Part shown: positions 38,818 through 48,824 of the stretch, piece after piece
Layout of the letters: each line of letters starts with the position of its first letter
How positions within the stretch are numbered: the first letter of the stretch is position 1
The notes under the pieces: generated by a model
The model's input: only the letters and a program-made list of their open reading frames with translations
What the model was told of the DNA's origin: nothing
Database searches by the model: none
NCBI RefSeq assembly: GCF_000247645.1
Contig: NZ_AHWA01000004.1
Span: 496,001 to 560,000, forward strand
Direction: 5' to 3'
Source: Salinibacterium sp. PAMC 21357
Lineage (GTDB): Bacteria; Actinomycetota; Actinomycetes; Actinomycetales; Microbacteriaceae
DNA length: 64,000 nt
Made by a program: the position numbers and the translations under genes

Positions 38818-39084
38818 TTAGCTTTCATCGTGATCGGTACTAAGAATTTCGGTGAGCTCAGCAATGACGGCATCGGCGCCTTCGCCTTCTGCAGCGATGG
38901 TGACTTCATCGCCGTGGCCGACACCGAGAGAAATCACGCTCAGAATGCTTGCCGCGTTGACCGACTTGTCCCCCTTCGAGATGGTGACCGCGAGACCGGA
39001 TGCTGCGGCAGCCTGCGTGAAGAGCGACGCTGGCCGGGCGTGAAGCCCGTGCGAGGATGCGACGTTAAGAGTGTGTTCAGCCAT
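38818..39084 (-). CDS. ptsH: HPr phosphocarrier
   Basis: 88-residue PTS carrier. Active-site His in SSHGLHARPASLF (residue about 15); a Ser in KSVNAASILSVISLG corresponds to the regulatory Ser region. ATG 39084 is fixed by MAEHTLNV; the frame extends to 39240. It overlaps the upstream IIB gene by 8 bases, so it may be dedicated to this operon. Confidence 0.95.
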   Translation of the reverse strand: MAEHTLNVASSHGLHARPASLFTQAAAASGLAVTISKGDKSVNAASILSVISLGVGHGDEVTIAAEGEGADAVIAELTEILSTDHDES

Positions 39085-39409
39085 GATTGCCACTTTCTGT
39101 TGTTTCCTGAGGGACAGAACCAAGAAGATCGAGCGCAACATCCGCGCCTGCGGGAGTGAAGCCCACAGCGGGCAATTGCAGCGCAATTGCGCCAATGAGT
39201 TCGGCCGCCGTTTTTGCTTGGTCAAAGAAACCAGCGACATGGGAACTCATCAGTACGAAATCCACCGAAGCCAGCGGCATCGTTAGGGCAGAAACACTGG
39301 CGGGTGTGAAGGTGTGCTCGATGCCACGCACAGCCGCTTGGCGGCGAAGTGCCTGCGCAAGAAAGGTGCTCGACGCGCCTGCACCACAAACAACCAGCAC
39401 TGATGACAT
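39077..39409 (-). CDS. PTS IIB subunit, lactose/cellobiose type, orphan
   Basis: 110 residues. Starts SSVLVVCGAGASSTFLAQAL, the phosphorylated Cys (about residue 9) and loop of Lac/chitobiose-class IIB proteins. No partner IIA or IIC of that class is nearby, while MtlA has its own IIB. ATG 39409 has AGGAGG 7 bases upstream; first gene of the mtl operon. Role unknown, possibly regulatory (phospho-relay to MtlR) or a spare phosphocarrier. Confidence 0.8.
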   Translation of the reverse strand: MSSVLVVCGAGASSTFLAQALRRQAAVRGIEHTFTPASVSALTMPLASVDFVLMSSHVAGFFDQAKTAAELIGAIALQLPAVGFTPAGADVALDLLGSVPQETTESGNHG

Positions 39410-39430
39410 GTCGTCGCCTCCTCGCGAGCA

Positions 39431-39470
39431 CCACTCGAACTTGTTCCGATCTCTATCGTGACGCGAGTGG
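39431..39470. promoter_or_regulatory. Inverted repeat in the mtl divergent promoter region
   Basis: CCACTCG (39431-39437) and CGAGTGG (39464-39470), perfect 7-bp arms with a 26-base spacer, between the divergent IIB operon and the PRD regulator. Candidate regulator site; an adjacent palindrome CTCGCGAG lies at 39421-39428. Promoter elements are not obvious. Confidence 0.35.
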
Positions 39471-39474
39471 GCCG

Positions 39475-41424
39475 ATGACTTCCAATAGACAACATTCCGC
39501 CCCCGCGGAAGCATTCATGCGGGACAATAGAAATCTGATGCTCGATAACCATGCGCGATTGATCGAACACCTCGCCCAAGCCGAGGCGTGGGTTACCGCT
39601 GCCGAACTCGCCGACAAGCTCGGTGTCACGACCAGGAGTGTTCGCAGTTATGTCACGGCGGTTAAATCCTCCGCACTCCCCTTGGAAGTAATCGAATCCT
39701 CCACAGCGGGGTATCGGCTTCATCGAGAGAACTACGCAGAGTTTCTGCGCGGTGCATCCAATCGAGACTCTGAACGCCCCAGAGATCGGCAGTACCATCT
39801 CGTGCGCCGGCTCGGGGACTCTCCGGAGGGCGTCGATATCTTCGCGCTCGCCGAGAGCTTCTTCGTCAGCGAGTCGACGATTGAAGCCGACCTGCGAAAG
39901 ATCAAGGCGGTTATTGCCGAGTCCGGACTCACACTCACGCGACGCGGGTCGCTAGTGATCCTGGCCGGCACCGAGCCCAACTTGCGGAGGCTGCTCAGCA
40001 AGATGTTCCGCCATGAAGAGACTCAAGGATTCTTGGAGCTTGAGAGTATCCAACGAGAGTTCGAGGCATCCGACCTGCGTGGCTTCAAAACGTCTTTACT
40101 CGACCTTCTCGACTCGCACGGCTATTTCGTCAATGAATACGGAATCAACCATGTGCTGTTGCACGTCGCAATCGCCGCCGACAGGACGCTGCCGACCAGC
40201 CCGCGCCTCGCTGACGCTGCGCCACAGTTCACCAATGAACTTGCGGCCCTGATCGCGAACCACTTTTCTGTGCATTTGGCGCGCGAAGAACTCAATGAGA
40301 TCGAGATTCTGCTCACCACCCGCGTCATCACCAAGGCTTCCGACTCCGATGACGCTCCCGATGTGGACCTCGATCAGCTGATAGCTCGAGTACGTCAAAC
40401 CGTTCGTCACGTCGGTGAGGAATATCTCATTGATCTCGATGACGACGACTTCATCATGCGCCTGTCGCTGCATGTCAGAAATCTGATCGCACGCGCTCAG
40501 GACTTGTCGTACTCGCGAAACCCAATGACGCGCTCTATTAAAACGACCTACCCGATGATCTACGAACTGGCCGTTTTCATCGCCGCCGAAGTGCAACGCA
40601 GCGAAGGCATCTCGATTCACGATGACGAGATCTCGTACATCGCTCTCCACGTTGGTTCACACTTGGAACGCCAGTCAAAACGCGAAGTTCGCCTTACGGC
40701 AGCCCTTGTGTGCCCGAACTATCACGATCTACACGTCATTCTGCGAGAACGCATCGAGGCCGTTTTGGGCACCGAGCTTCAACTCCGCATAGTCATCACG
40801 CGCACCGATGTTGACCTAGCTGAACTCACGACCGATCTGGTCCTAACGACGATCGATCTGCGGTCATTCGCTGACAACGTCGTGTTGATTCAGCCGTTTC
40901 TCACCGAGAACGACATCGAGAACATCCGCAAGACGATTGGGCGTGTGCGTCGGCAACGTCGTCGCCGTGCGCTCACCGACGAACTTCTGCGATTCTTCGA
41001 TCCCGCCCTATTCCTTCGCAACTTCACCGCTCCAAGCGAAGAAGCAATGATCGAAGCCTTGGGCGTGCGGATGATCGATGCCGGTGTCATTGACCAGGGC
41101 TACATCGTTGGCGCCATCGAACGAGAGCGGATGTCGTCGACTGCCTTTACCGACTCGCTGGCAGTCCCCCATGCAATGACGATGAACGCCCACCGCACTG
41201 CGATCAGTATCGTCATTAACGAGATTCCAATGCAGTGGGGTGAGAACCGCGTAAACGTCATCGCCCTCATCGCTTTTAGCGAGGCAGGCAGAACCACGTT
41301 CCAAACGGTATTCGACCAATTCGTGACGGTGTTTTCTGACCGTGACTATGTGCAACAACTTGTTCGAAAGGCGGTCGACTTTCCGACCTTCATCGACGAG
41401 CTAGTGCGAGGGATCGAAAACTAG
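39475..41424 (+). CDS. mtlR: PRD-containing transcriptional activator (MtlR type)
   Basis: About 649 residues. N-terminal winged HTH (NHARLIEHLAQAEAWVTAAELADKLGVTTRSVRSY, here shortened: WVTAAELADKLGVTTRS), a second HTH (LAESFFVSESTIEADLRKIK), two PRD domains with candidate phosphorylated His (INHVLLHVAIA; EISYIALHVGSH), a IIB-like part, and a C-terminal EIIA domain with LAVPHAMTMN (His). In this family PTS-dependent phosphorylation sets activity. Starts at 39517 or 39538 are also possible. Divergent from the mtl operon, so it probably activates it. Overlaps the adk end by 4 bases. Confidence 0.88.
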   Translation: MTSNRQHSAPAEAFMRDNRNLMLDNHARLIEHLAQAEAWVTAAELADKLGVTTRSVRSYVTAVKSSALPLEVIESSTAGYRLHRENYAEFLRGASNRDSERPRDRQYHLVRRLGDSPEGVDIFALAESFFVSESTIEADLRKIKAVIAESGLTLTRRGSLVILAGTEPNLRRLLSKMFRHEETQGFLELESIQREFEASDLRGFKTSLLDLLDSHGYFVNEYGINHVLLHVAIAADRTLPTSPRLADAAPQFTNELAALIANHFSVHLAREELNEIEILLTTRVITKASDSDDAPDVDLDQLIARVRQTVRHVGEEYLIDLDDDDFIMRLSLHVRNLIARAQDLSYSRNPMTRSIKTTYPMIYELAVFIAAEVQRSEGISIHDDEISYIALHVGSHLERQSKREVRLTAALVCPNYHDLHVILRERIEAVLGTELQLRIVITRTDVDLAELTTDLVLTTIDLRSFADNVVLIQPFLTENDIENIRKTIGRVRRQRRRRALTDELLRFFDPALFLRNFTAPSEEAMIEALGVRMIDAGVIDQGYIVGAIERERMSSTAFTDSLAVPHAMTMNAHRTAISIVINEIPMQWGENRVNVIALIAFSEAGRTTFQTVFDQFVTVFSDRDYVQQLVRKAVDFPTFIDELVRGIEN

Positions 41425-42020
41425 CGAGAAGTTGTGTCTGCCGCAGCAATGCCACGCTCAACGAGCGCCTCGGTGATTCGCTCCGTCACAGCATCGATTT
41501 CGCCAAGCGCATCGATGGTTACGAGAACATCGCGAGATGCGTAAATCTTGACGAGCGGGGCCGTCTGCTCGCTGTAGACCTCAAGCCGGTGACGGACAAC
41601 CGCTTCGGTGTCGTCGCTGCGGCCCTGCTCGAGCGCGCGCTTTCGCAAGCGTGCGACCACTACTTCAGGGTCTGCTTCGAGCTCGACAACCGCGTCTAGT
41701 GCTGCACCATGGCTCGCAAGAAAGGAGTCGAGCTCCCGGACCTGATCAGTTGTTCTGGGGTACCCGTCAAGCAAGAAACCATCTTGAGCGTCAGCATCCT
41801 CAAGGCGATCGCGGATGAGCTCATTCGTCAAAGAATCCGGGACGTTGTCACCAGCGTCCATGAAGGCTTTGGCTTTCGTGCCCAGTTCGGTTCCATTCTT
41901 CACATTGCTGCGAAAGATGTCTCCGGTAGAGATGGCTGGTATGCCGTAGATCTCTGCGAGGCGCGCTGCTTGAGTGCCCTTGCCTGCACCGGGTGGGCCT
42001 ATCAATAGGAGTCGAGTCAA
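41421..42020 (-). CDS. adk: Adenylate kinase
   Basis: 199-residue ATP:AMP phosphotransferase. P-loop GPPGAGKGTQAARLAE, AMP-binding AISTGDIFRSN and DGYPRTTDQ. The LID region is short and lacks zinc cysteines, as in other actinobacteria. Start overlaps the secY stop. The usual next gene, map, is missing. Confidence 0.97.
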   Translation of the reverse strand: MTRLLLIGPPGAGKGTQAARLAEIYGIPAISTGDIFRSNVKNGTELGTKAKAFMDAGDNVPDSLTNELIRDRLEDADAQDGFLLDGYPRTTDQVRELDSFLASHGAALDAVVELEADPEVVVARLRKRALEQGRSDDTEAVVRHRLEVYSEQTAPLVKIYASRDVLVTIDALGEIDAVTERITEALVERGIAAADTTSR

Positions 42021-43339
42021 CGCAACAAACCTTCGTAATGGCGCTGCTGCAACTGCGAATCGATCTGCTTGACGGTCTCAAGACCGACACCAACGATAAT
42101 CAGGATGCTTGCTCCGCCGAATGGGAAATTCTGGTTGGCTCCGATGACCACAAACGCGATCAACGGAATCATTGCCACAAGGCCGAGATAAAGCGAGCCT
42201 GGCAAAGTTACACGAGTCAGAACGTAGTCCAAGTACTCAGCGGTCGGACGACCTGCACGAATACCGGGAATGAATCCGCCGTACTTCTTCATGTTGTCGG
42301 CAACTTCTTCGGGGTTGAAAGTAATTGCAACGTAGAAGTACGTGAAGCCAACGATCAGCAGGAAATATCCGATCATGTAGATCGGGCTATCGCCGGAGAC
42401 GAGGTTGTTCTGAATCCAGACGACCCACGCTGAAGGGGTCTCACCAGCTTGTGGCTGGTTGAAGTTTGCGATCAAGGCGGGCAGGTACAACAGCGACGAT
42501 GCAAAGATCACGGGGATCACGCCGGCCATGTTGACCTTGATCGGGATGTAGGTGTTGTTGCCGCCGTAAGTGCGTCGGCCGACCATCCGCTTGGCGTACT
42601 GAACAGGGATGCGTCGCTGAGACTGCTCCACGAACACAACCGCGCCCATGATGAGGATTCCCATCAGCAACACAAGAACGAAGATTTCGATTCCGCTGCT
42701 GACGTAGATGCCCCAGAGCGCGCTGGGGAATGTTGCGGCGATCGAGGTGAAGATCAGCAGCGACATTCCGTTGCCGATTCCGCGCTCGGTTACGAGCTCA
42801 CCCATCCACATGATGAGGCCGGTACCGGCGGTCATCGTGATGACCATAAGAAGAATCGCGTACCACGCATCGTTCGTGATGAGCTGGCTACATTCGGCAA
42901 CACCGGCGGACTGGAACAGGGCGCCACTGCGAGCAACCGTGATCAACGTCGTCGACTGCAGAATTGCCAAGGCGATCGTGAGGTAACGCGTGTACTGCGT
43001 CAGAGTTGACTGGCCTGATTGGCCCTCTTTGTGAAGAGTTTCGAAGTGCGGGATGACCACGCGAAGTAGTTGCACGATGATCGATGCCGTGATGTACGGC
43101 ATGATTCCGAGCGCAAATACGGAAAGTTGAAGGAGCGCCCCACCGCTGAACAGGTTGATGAGGTCGTAGAGTCCGCCACTGGACGAGTTAGCCGCGAGAC
43201 ACAGCTGAACGTTGCCGAAGTCGACGAACGGCGCTGGGATGAAGGATCCGAGCCTAAACAGCGCGATGATGCCTAGTGTGAACCCGATCTTCCGGCGAAG
43301 ATCAGGCGTGCGGACTATCCGCGCGACAGCTTTGAACAC
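42017..43339 (-). CDS. secY: Protein translocase subunit SecY
   Basis: 440-residue channel of the Sec translocon with ten spans. GMSLLIFTSI, IPVQYAKRMVGRRTYGGNNTYIP (written here in part as PVQYAKRMVGRRTYGG) and GGFIPGIRAGRPTAEYL are typical. GTG 43339 has GGAGG 5 bases upstream. Follows rplO across 125 bases with a small hairpin. Confidence 0.97.
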   Translation of the reverse strand: MFKAVARIVRTPDLRRKIGFTLGIIALFRLGSFIPAPFVDFGNVQLCLAANSSSGGLYDLINLFSGGALLQLSVFALGIMPYITASIIVQLLRVVIPHFETLHKEGQSGQSTLTQYTRYLTIALAILQSTTLITVARSGALFQSAGVAECSQLITNDAWYAILLMVITMTAGTGLIMWMGELVTERGIGNGMSLLIFTSIAATFPSALWGIYVSSGIEIFVLVLLMGILIMGAVVFVEQSQRRIPVQYAKRMVGRRTYGGNNTYIPIKVNMAGVIPVIFASSLLYLPALIANFNQPQAGETPSAWVVWIQNNLVSGDSPIYMIGYFLLIVGFTYFYVAITFNPEEVADNMKKYGGFIPGIRAGRPTAEYLDYVLTRVTLPGSLYLGLVAMIPLIAFVVIGANQNFPFGGASILIIVGVGLETVKQIDSQLQQRHYEGLLR

Positions 43340-43375
43340 AAGGCCTCCGATTTATCTATGTACTGCGGGCGAATG

Positions 43376-43400
43376 GGGAACCCCTTTACGGGATCCCCCA
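43376..43400 (-). other. Hairpin in rplO-secY spacer
   Basis: GGGGAACCCC-TTTAC-GGGATCCCC pairs as a short stem with an internal loop between rplO and secY. No T tail. Possibly a processing or attenuation element. Confidence 0.35.
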
Positions 43401-43464
43401 CCCATCCTGTCTGCTTTGGTCACCGGTGTGACCAGCGCGAAACTAACGTTTTGCGCAGTGACAG

Positions 43465-44082
43465 TTACTGAACCGAGCCGCCGGCCGCAACGATCTTCTG
43501 CTCTGCTGAGCCGGAGACCTTGTCAACTACTACGTTCAGCTTAACCGCAATATCACCCTGACCAAGAACCTTGACCTTTTCGTTCTTACGAACGGCGCCC
43601 TTCGACACGAGATCAGCGATGGTTACATCGCCACCCTTGGGGTACAGTTCCGCGAGTTTTTCTAGGTTTACAACCTGGTACTCCACGCGGAAAGGGTTCT
43701 TGAATCCGCGCAACTTAGGTGCACGCATTACGAAGTTGATATTTCCTGCTTCGAAGCCGAGACGCATGTTGTAACGCGCCTTGGTTCCCTTGGTTCCACG
43801 ACCCGCGGTCTTACCCTTCGAGCCTTCACCACGGCCGACGCGCATACGGTCTTTCTTTGCGCCTGCAGCCGGACGGAGGTGGTGCATCTTCAGGACCTGC
43901 GGGCGGCTTTCGACAGCGTCACTCGAGGACTTCTTCGTGGTCGACGCCTTAGCAGCGGTCGACTTTGCAGGAGCCTTCGTGGCGGGTGCCTTAGCCGCGG
44001 GTGCCTTGTCAGCTGCAGCCTTTGCAGGAGCAGCCTTCTTGGCAGCAGGTGCCTTCTTTGGAGTTTCTTTCTCGTCAGCCAT
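43465..44082 (-). CDS. rplO: Ribosomal protein L15 with basic N-terminal extension
   Basis: 205 residues. The usual L15 begins around residue 65 ([20 protein letters not shown], then [14 protein letters not shown]). In front is an Ala/Lys/Pro/Thr-rich extension ([17 protein letters not shown]). ATG 44082 overlaps the rpmD stop by 8 bases, supporting the long form; an internal ATG before HHLRP could in principle give a short form. Confidence 0.94.
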   Translation of the reverse strand: MADEKETPKKAPAAKKAAPAKAAADKAPAAKAPATKAPAKSTAAKASTTKKSSSDAVESRPQVLKMHHLRPAAGAKKDRMRVGRGEGSKGKTAGRGTKGTKARYNMRLGFEAGNINFVMRAPKLRGFKNPFRVEYQVVNLEKLAELYPKGGDVTIADLVSKGAVRKNEKVKVLGQGDIAVKLNVVVDKVSGSAEQKIVAAGGSVQ

Positions 44083-44266
44083 TATCAATCTCCTCGACCT
44101 TGACAAGGTGAGCAACCGTGTTGACGTAACCACGGTTCTGCGAGTTGTCCTCGCGAATAACAACAGCACCGATGCGCTTCAGCCCGAGGCTGCGCAAAGT
44201 GTCGCGTTGATTCTGCTTCTCACTAATTTTGGACTTGATTTGGGTTACCTTCAAGCGACCAGCCAT
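44075..44266 (-). CDS. rpmD: Ribosomal protein L30
   Basis: 63-residue 50S protein: [38 protein letters not shown] and [12 protein letters not shown]. Overlaps the rplO start and abuts rpsE. Confidence 0.96.
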   Translation of the reverse strand: MAGRLKVTQIKSKISEKQNQRDTLRSLGLKRIGAVVIREDNSQNRGYVNTVAHLVKVEEIDNG

Positions 44267-44991
44267 CAGACACCTGCCTTAGCTTCAGCCTCGGCGCGCA
44301 ACAAGCGTGCCGGGATAACGTGTTCTGCATCGAGACCACGACGAGCGGCAACCGAGCGAGGCTCTTCGAGCTGCTTGAGTGCTGCGACCGTTGCGTGAAC
44401 GATGTTGATCGTGTTCGAGGAACCGAGTGACTTGCTGAGAACGTCGTGAATTCCAGCGCACTCGAGTACGGCACGAACGGGTCCACCAGCGATAACACCA
44501 GTACCGGCAGATGCGGGACGCAGCAGAACTACGCCTGCAGCAGCCTCACCCTGAACGGAGTGGGGAATCGATGCGGCGACGCGAGGAACGCGGAAGAAGT
44601 TCTTCTTCGCCTCTTCAACGCCCTTTGAGATCGCGAGAGGAACTTCGCGAGCCTTGCCGTAACCGACACCGACCATACCGTTACCGTCACCGACGACGAC
44701 GAGAGCGGTGAAGCTAAAGCGACGACCACCCTTGACGACCTTCGATACACGGTTGATGGTGACGACGCGCTCCAGGAACTGGTTCTTGTCGTTGTCGCGG
44801 CTGTTGTTTCCGCCACGGCCACCACGGTCAGGGCCACGCTCACGGCCGCCACGACGAGCCTCGCGAGGCTCGCTTGTGACGTCGGTTGCTGGGGCGTCTA
44901 CGACGACCTCAGGTACGGAGATGGCGCTAGTCGCCTCAGCGGCCACGGCCTGCTCCTTGTTAGTTGTCTTGTTGTCCACGTTGTCGCTCAC
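44266..44991 (-). CDS. rpsE: Ribosomal protein S5 with N-terminal extension
   Basis: 241 residues. The S5 core starts near residue 65 ([21 protein letters not shown]) and contains [16 protein letters not shown]. The extension holds an RG-rich stretch ([19 protein letters not shown]) after an Ala/Val/Thr-rich part. Overlaps the rplR stop by 4 bases. Confidence 0.96.
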   Translation of the reverse strand: MSDNVDNKTTNKEQAVAAEATSAISVPEVVVDAPATDVTSEPREARRGGRERGPDRGGRGGNNSRDNDKNQFLERVVTINRVSKVVKGGRRFSFTALVVVGDGNGMVGVGYGKAREVPLAISKGVEEAKKNFFRVPRVAASIPHSVQGEAAAGVVLLRPASAGTGVIAGGPVRAVLECAGIHDVLSKSLGSSNTINIVHATVAALKQLEEPRSVAARRGLDAEHVIPARLLRAEAEAKAGV

Positions 44992-45359
44992 AGGTTCAAT
45001 CCACCCTCTCGCGCTCCGTCGGCGATAGCTGCAACGCGACCTGCGTAGCGGCTTCCACCACGATCAAATACGACGGCTTCAACACCGGCGAGCTTGGCGC
45101 GTTCTGCAACCATTTCACCGATCTTGCGTGCCTTGGCGGTCTTGTCGCCATCGAACGTACGCATGTCAGATTCCATGGTCGACGCCGAAGCGACAGTGAT
45201 GCCCTTGGAGTCATCGACAACCTGGACGAATACGTGACGCGCTGAACGCGTGACCACGAGACGGGGGCGCACCTCAGTGCCCACAACCTTCTTGCGGAGA
45301 CGTGCGTGCCGGCGACCCTTGGCTGCCGACTTGCTCTTACCTCTGGTTCCGAGAGCCAT
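44988..45359 (-). CDS. rplR: Ribosomal protein L18
   Basis: 123-residue 5S rRNA-binding protein: [40 protein letters not shown] and C-terminal [20 protein letters not shown]. Confidence 0.97.
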   Translation of the reverse strand: MALGTRGKSKSAAKGRRHARLRKKVVGTEVRPRLVVTRSARHVFVQVVDDSKGITVASASTMESDMRTFDGDKTAKARKIGEMVAERAKLAGVEAVVFDRGGSRYAGRVAAIADGAREGGLNL

Positions 45360-45361
45360 GT

Positions 45362-45898
45362 CTACTTACCACTCTTTCCGGCCTTGCGACGAACGATTTC
45401 GCCGGCGTAGCGCACACCCTTGCCCTTGTAAGGCTCTGGCTTGCGCAATTTACGAATGTTGGCTGCTACTTCGCCAACCGCCTGCTTGTCGATGCCGCTG
45501 ACAACTAGTTTGTTGTTTCCCTCGACCGCAAAGCTGATGCCTGCGGGCGGGTCAACGGTGATCGAGTGTGAGTACCCGAGAGCAAACTCAACTGAGCTGC
45601 CCTTTGCTGTAACGCGGTAACCAGTACCAACGACCTCGAGGCCCTTGGTGTAACCGTCGGTGACACCGACGATCTGGTTAGCGATGAGCGTACGAGTCAG
45701 GCCGTGAAGCGAACGCGATTCGCGCTCGTCGTTCGGACGGGTTACAAGAACCTGTCCCTCTTCGAGCGCAACCGCGATAGGAGCCTTGACGGTGAGAGCA
45801 AGCTCACCCTTCGGGCCCTTTACCGCAACGTTTTGTCCGTCGATGGTGATTGTGACACCAGCGGGGACGTCAATAGGAAGTCTTCCGATACGTGACAT
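45362..45898 (-). CDS. rplF: Ribosomal protein L6
   Basis: 178 residues: [22 protein letters not shown] and C-terminal [25 protein letters not shown] (end motif). Two related L6 folds. Between rplR and rpsH. Confidence 0.97.
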   Translation of the reverse strand: MSRIGRLPIDVPAGVTITIDGQNVAVKGPKGELALTVKAPIAVALEEGQVLVTRPNDERESRSLHGLTRTLIANQIVGVTDGYTKGLEVVGTGYRVTAKGSSVEFALGYSHSITVDPPAGISFAVEGNNKLVVSGIDKQAVGEVAANIRKLRKPEPYKGKGVRYAGEIVRRKAGKSGK

Positions 45899-45904
45899 TT
45901 TGAG

Positions 45905-46303
45905 TTACCACACGTAAGCGAGGACTTCCCCACCTACGCCCTTCTTAGTCGCCTCTTTGTCGGTCAATAGACCAGAGGAGGTGGACAAAATGGCCACACC
46001 GAGTCCGCCAAGAACCTTGGGGATTTCGGTTGAGCGAGCGTATACACGAAGGCCGGGCTTCGAAACGCGCTTGATTCCCTTGATGGAACGCTCGCGAGTG
46101 GGGCCGTACTTGAGTTCGATCGTGAGGGTCTGGCCCACGCGAGCGTCCTCGGTGCTCCAGCTGAGGATGTATCCCTCGGCCTTGAGCATTTCGGCCAGGC
46201 GCGACTTCAGCTTGCTGTTAGGCATTGAAACGCTGTCGTGGTGCGCCGAATTGGCGTTGCGCAGTCTGGTCAGCATGTCAGCGACCGGATCTGTCATTGT
46301 CAT
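45905..46303 (-). CDS. rpsH: Ribosomal protein S8
   Basis: 132 residues: [21 protein letters not shown] and C-terminal [28 protein letters not shown]. Start could also be the second ATG (46297). In E. coli S8 represses the spc operon by binding its mRNA; I see no obvious mimic here. Confidence 0.97.
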   Translation of the reverse strand: MTMTDPVADMLTRLRNANSAHHDSVSMPNSKLKSRLAEMLKAEGYILSWSTEDARVGQTLTIELKYGPTRERSIKGIKRVSKPGLRVYARSTEIPKVLGGLGVAILSTSSGLLTDKEATKKGVGGEVLAYVW

Positions 46304-46376
46304 TATGTGTTTCCTGTCTCAACTGGTTTCGGCATCCGTTACACGAATGCCGACCTGGTCGATCGGTGTTACTTGG

Positions 46377-46967
46377 TTAGTTAGTTGCGTTCTCTGCTGA
46401 ACGGAACGGGAAGCCGAGTGCCTTCAACAGCGCGCGACCCTCTTCGTTGTTCTTTGCAGTGGTAACGATAGTGATATCGAAACCGCGAACGCGGTCAATC
46501 TTGTCCTGATCGATCTCGTGGAACATTGACTGCTCCGTGAGGCCGAACGTGTAGTTACCGTTGCCGTCGAACTGCTTGTCCGAAAGGCCACGGAAGTCGC
46601 GGATACGAGGAAGCGCGAGCGAGATCAGGCGGTCAAGGAATTCCCAAGCGCGGTCACCACGGAGGGTGACGTGTGCGCCAATGGGCTGTCCTTCACGAAG
46701 CTTGAACTGAGCAATCGACTTGCGAGCGCTCGTTACGTAGGGCTTCTGACCGGTGATCGCGGTGAGGTCCTTGACGGCCCCATCGATGATCTTTCCGTCG
46801 CGAGCTGCTTCACCAACACCAGTGTTCACGACGACCTTGACGATCCCCGGAATCTGGTGAACGTTGGTCAGGCCAAGATCCTTCTTGAGCTGTTCCGCAA
46901 GTTCAGTGCGGTACTTCTGCTTGAGGCGCGGCTGGATTTTGCCAGCAGCAGGTGCAGTCGTCGTCAT
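46377..46967 (-). CDS. rplE: Ribosomal protein L5
   Basis: 196 residues, 5S rRNA binding: [51 protein letters not shown] and [22 protein letters not shown] overlaps the rplX stop by one base. Confidence 0.97.
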   Translation of the reverse strand: MTTTAPAAGKIQPRLKQKYRTELAEQLKKDLGLTNVHQIPGIVKVVVNTGVGEAARDGKIIDGAVKDLTAITGQKPYVTSARKSIAQFKLREGQPIGAHVTLRGDRAWEFLDRLISLALPRIRDFRGLSDKQFDGNGNYTFGLTEQSMFHEIDQDKIDRVRGFDITIVTTAKNNEEGRALLKALGFPFRSAENATN

Positions 46968-47398
46968 TAGTCTGCGTCCTTCTCGGTTGCCGTTTCGGCA
47001 TCCTTCGTCGAGGCCTTGGGCTCAGCCTTAGCTGCCTTCGACTTCTTGGTCTCTACGCGGCGCGACTTCTTGAAGAAGCGCTCGCGCGTGGTCTTTCCAC
47101 GGTCATCGGTGCCGACAGTGAAGCCAACGCGAGCCGGGAGCTTGGTCTCGGGGTCAACGAGGGCGATGTTCGACACGTGAATTGGTGCCTCCATCGTCTC
47201 GATGCCACCGGTCTTGGTGCCACGCTGAGTCTGACCAACCTTGACGTGCTTGGTGACAAAGTTGACACCCTCCACGACAACGCGATCTTTTCCAGCGATC
47301 ACACTGATAACGCGACCCTGCTTGCCGCGGCTTCCGCCGCGCTCTTGGGTCGGGCCGCTGATGACCTGTACGAGGTCACCCTTGCGAATCTTTGCCAT
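46967..47398 (-). CDS. rplX: Ribosomal protein L24 with C-terminal extension
   Basis: 143 residues. [34 protein letters not shown] and [14 protein letters not shown] are the KOW protein L24. The last 35 residues add a Lys/Ala/Thr-rich tail ([20 protein letters not shown]), longer than typical L24 (about 105 residues). Confidence 0.96.
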   Translation of the reverse strand: MAKIRKGDLVQVISGPTQERGGSRGKQGRVISVIAGKDRVVVEGVNFVTKHVKVGQTQRGTKTGGIETMEAPIHVSNIALVDPETKLPARVGFTVGTDDRGKTTRERFFKKSRRVETKKSKAAKAEPKASTKDAETATEKDAD

Positions 47399-47400
47399 AA

Positions 47401-47772
47401 CTACAGCACCTCCGGTGCGAGAGAGATGATCTTCATGAACTTCTTGTCACGAAGCTCACGGCCGACCGGTCCGAAGATGCGGGTACCACGGGGGTCCCCA
47501 CCATCGGACTTAAGGATTACGGCAGCGTTCTCATCAAACTTGATGTAAGAACCGTCTGAACGACGAGTCTGCTTGATGACGCGAACGATGACGGCCTTGA
47601 CGACCTCACCCTTCTTGACGTTTCCGCCAGGGATCGCGTCTTTTACGGTTGCCACAATGACATCGCCGAGACCTGCGTAACGACGGCCTGAGCCACCGAG
47701 AACGCGAATCGTGAGGAGCTCCTTGGCGCCGGTGTTATCGGCAACCTTTACTCGGGATTCCTGCTGAAGCAT
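47401..47772 (-). CDS. rplN: Ribosomal protein L14
   Basis: 123 residues: [38 protein letters not shown] and the C-terminal SLAPEVL. First gene of the spc half. Confidence 0.97.
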   Translation of the reverse strand: MLQQESRVKVADNTGAKELLTIRVLGGSGRRYAGLGDVIVATVKDAIPGGNVKKGEVVKAVIVRVIKQTRRSDGSYIKFDENAAVILKSDGGDPRGTRIFGPVGRELRDKKFMKIISLAPEVL

Positions 47773-48068
47773 TACTTAGCCTTTTCGAGGATCTCGACCA
47801 GACGCCAGCGCTTCGTGGCGCTGAGCGGACGGGTCTCGCTGATAAGTACGGAGTCACCGATGCCGGCCGTGTTGGCCTCATCGTGGACCTTCACCTTGGA
47901 GTTACGGCGGATGACCTTGCCGTACAACGGGTGCTTTACGCGGTCTTCAACGATGACAACGATGGTTTTGTCCATCTTGTCGCTCGTTACGATTCCGCGA
48001 CGGGTCTTACGGTACCCACGAGCGACCTCGGCGGTCTCCGCGGTCTTGTTGTCTTCAACCTTGGCCAT
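47772..48068 (-). CDS. rpsQ: Ribosomal protein S17
   Basis: 98 residues: [39 protein letters not shown], and [17 protein letters not shown]. Abuts rplN by one base. Confidence 0.97.
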   Translation of the reverse strand: MAKVEDNKTAETAEVARGYRKTRRGIVTSDKMDKTIVVIVEDRVKHPLYGKVIRRNSKVKVHDEANTAGIGDSVLISETRPLSATKRWRLVEILEKAK

Positions 48069-48070
48069 GA

Positions 48071-48403
48071 CTACGCCTCCTTCGTCTCGTCGGTGGCGTC
48101 TGCTGCGGGTTCAGCCGCGGCGTCAGCCTTCTTGGTGCTGCGCTTCTTGGTTTCCTTGGCAGGAGCCTCAATAGCAGCAGGAGTTGCACGGATACCCAGC
48201 TCGCGCTCACGGATGACCGTGTAGATGCGAGCGATGTCGCGCTTGACAGCGCGAATACGTCCGTGGCTTTCCAGTTGACCCGTTGCGGCCTGGAAACGAA
48301 GGTTGAAAAGTTCTTCCTTCGCCTTCTTCAGTTCGTCAATGAGTCTTTCGTCTTCAAAAGTGTCTAGCTCGACTGGGGCTAGCTCCTTGGATCCGATCGC
48401 CAT
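48071..48403 (-). CDS. rpmC: Ribosomal protein L29 with C-terminal tail
   Basis: 110 residues, against about 65 in E. coli. Core: [20 protein letters not shown], and [20 protein letters not shown]. The last 35 residues are a Lys/Thr then Ala/Glu-rich tail ([20 protein letters not shown]). Start ATG 48403 shares one base with the rplP stop. Confidence 0.95.
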   Translation of the reverse strand: MAIGSKELAPVELDTFEDERLIDELKKAKEELFNLRFQAATGQLESHGRIRAVKRDIARIYTVIRERELGIRATPAAIEAPAKETKKRSTKKADAAAEPAADATDETKEA

Positions 48404-48822
48404 TATGCGTCGCCCTCCTCGCGCTTGATGATGCGTGCCTTGAGGGGCAGCTTGTGAATTGCACGAGTGAGTGCTTCGCGCGCAGTTGTCTCGTCCACGC
48501 CGCTGAGCTCGAAGAGCACGCGACCTGGCTTGACGTTGGCGACCCACCACTCGGGCGAACCCTTACCGGAACCCATGCGGGTTTCAGCAGGCTTCTTGGT
48601 TAGCGGGCGGTCGGGGTAGATGTTGATCCACACCTTTCCACCACGCTTGATGTGACGCGTCATAGCGATACGAGCTGCCTCAATCTGGCGGTTCGTAACG
48701 TATGCCGGCGTCAAAGCTTGAATTCCATACTCGCCAAACGACACCGTGGTTCCACCAGTAGCGTGGCCGCTACGGGAGGGGTGGTGCTGCTTGCGGTACC
48801 TGACCTTACGCGGAATCAACAT
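48403..48822 (-). CDS. rplP: Ribosomal protein L16
   Basis: 139 residues: [49 protein letters not shown] and [13 protein letters not shown]. Peptidyl transferase/A-site protein. Confidence 0.97.
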   Translation of the reverse strand: MLIPRKVRYRKQHHPSRSGHATGGTTVSFGEYGIQALTPAYVTNRQIEAARIAMTRHIKRGGKVWINIYPDRPLTKKPAETRMGSGKGSPEWWVANVKPGRVLFELSGVDETTAREALTRAIHKLPLKARIIKREEGDA

Positions 48823-48824
48823 TG

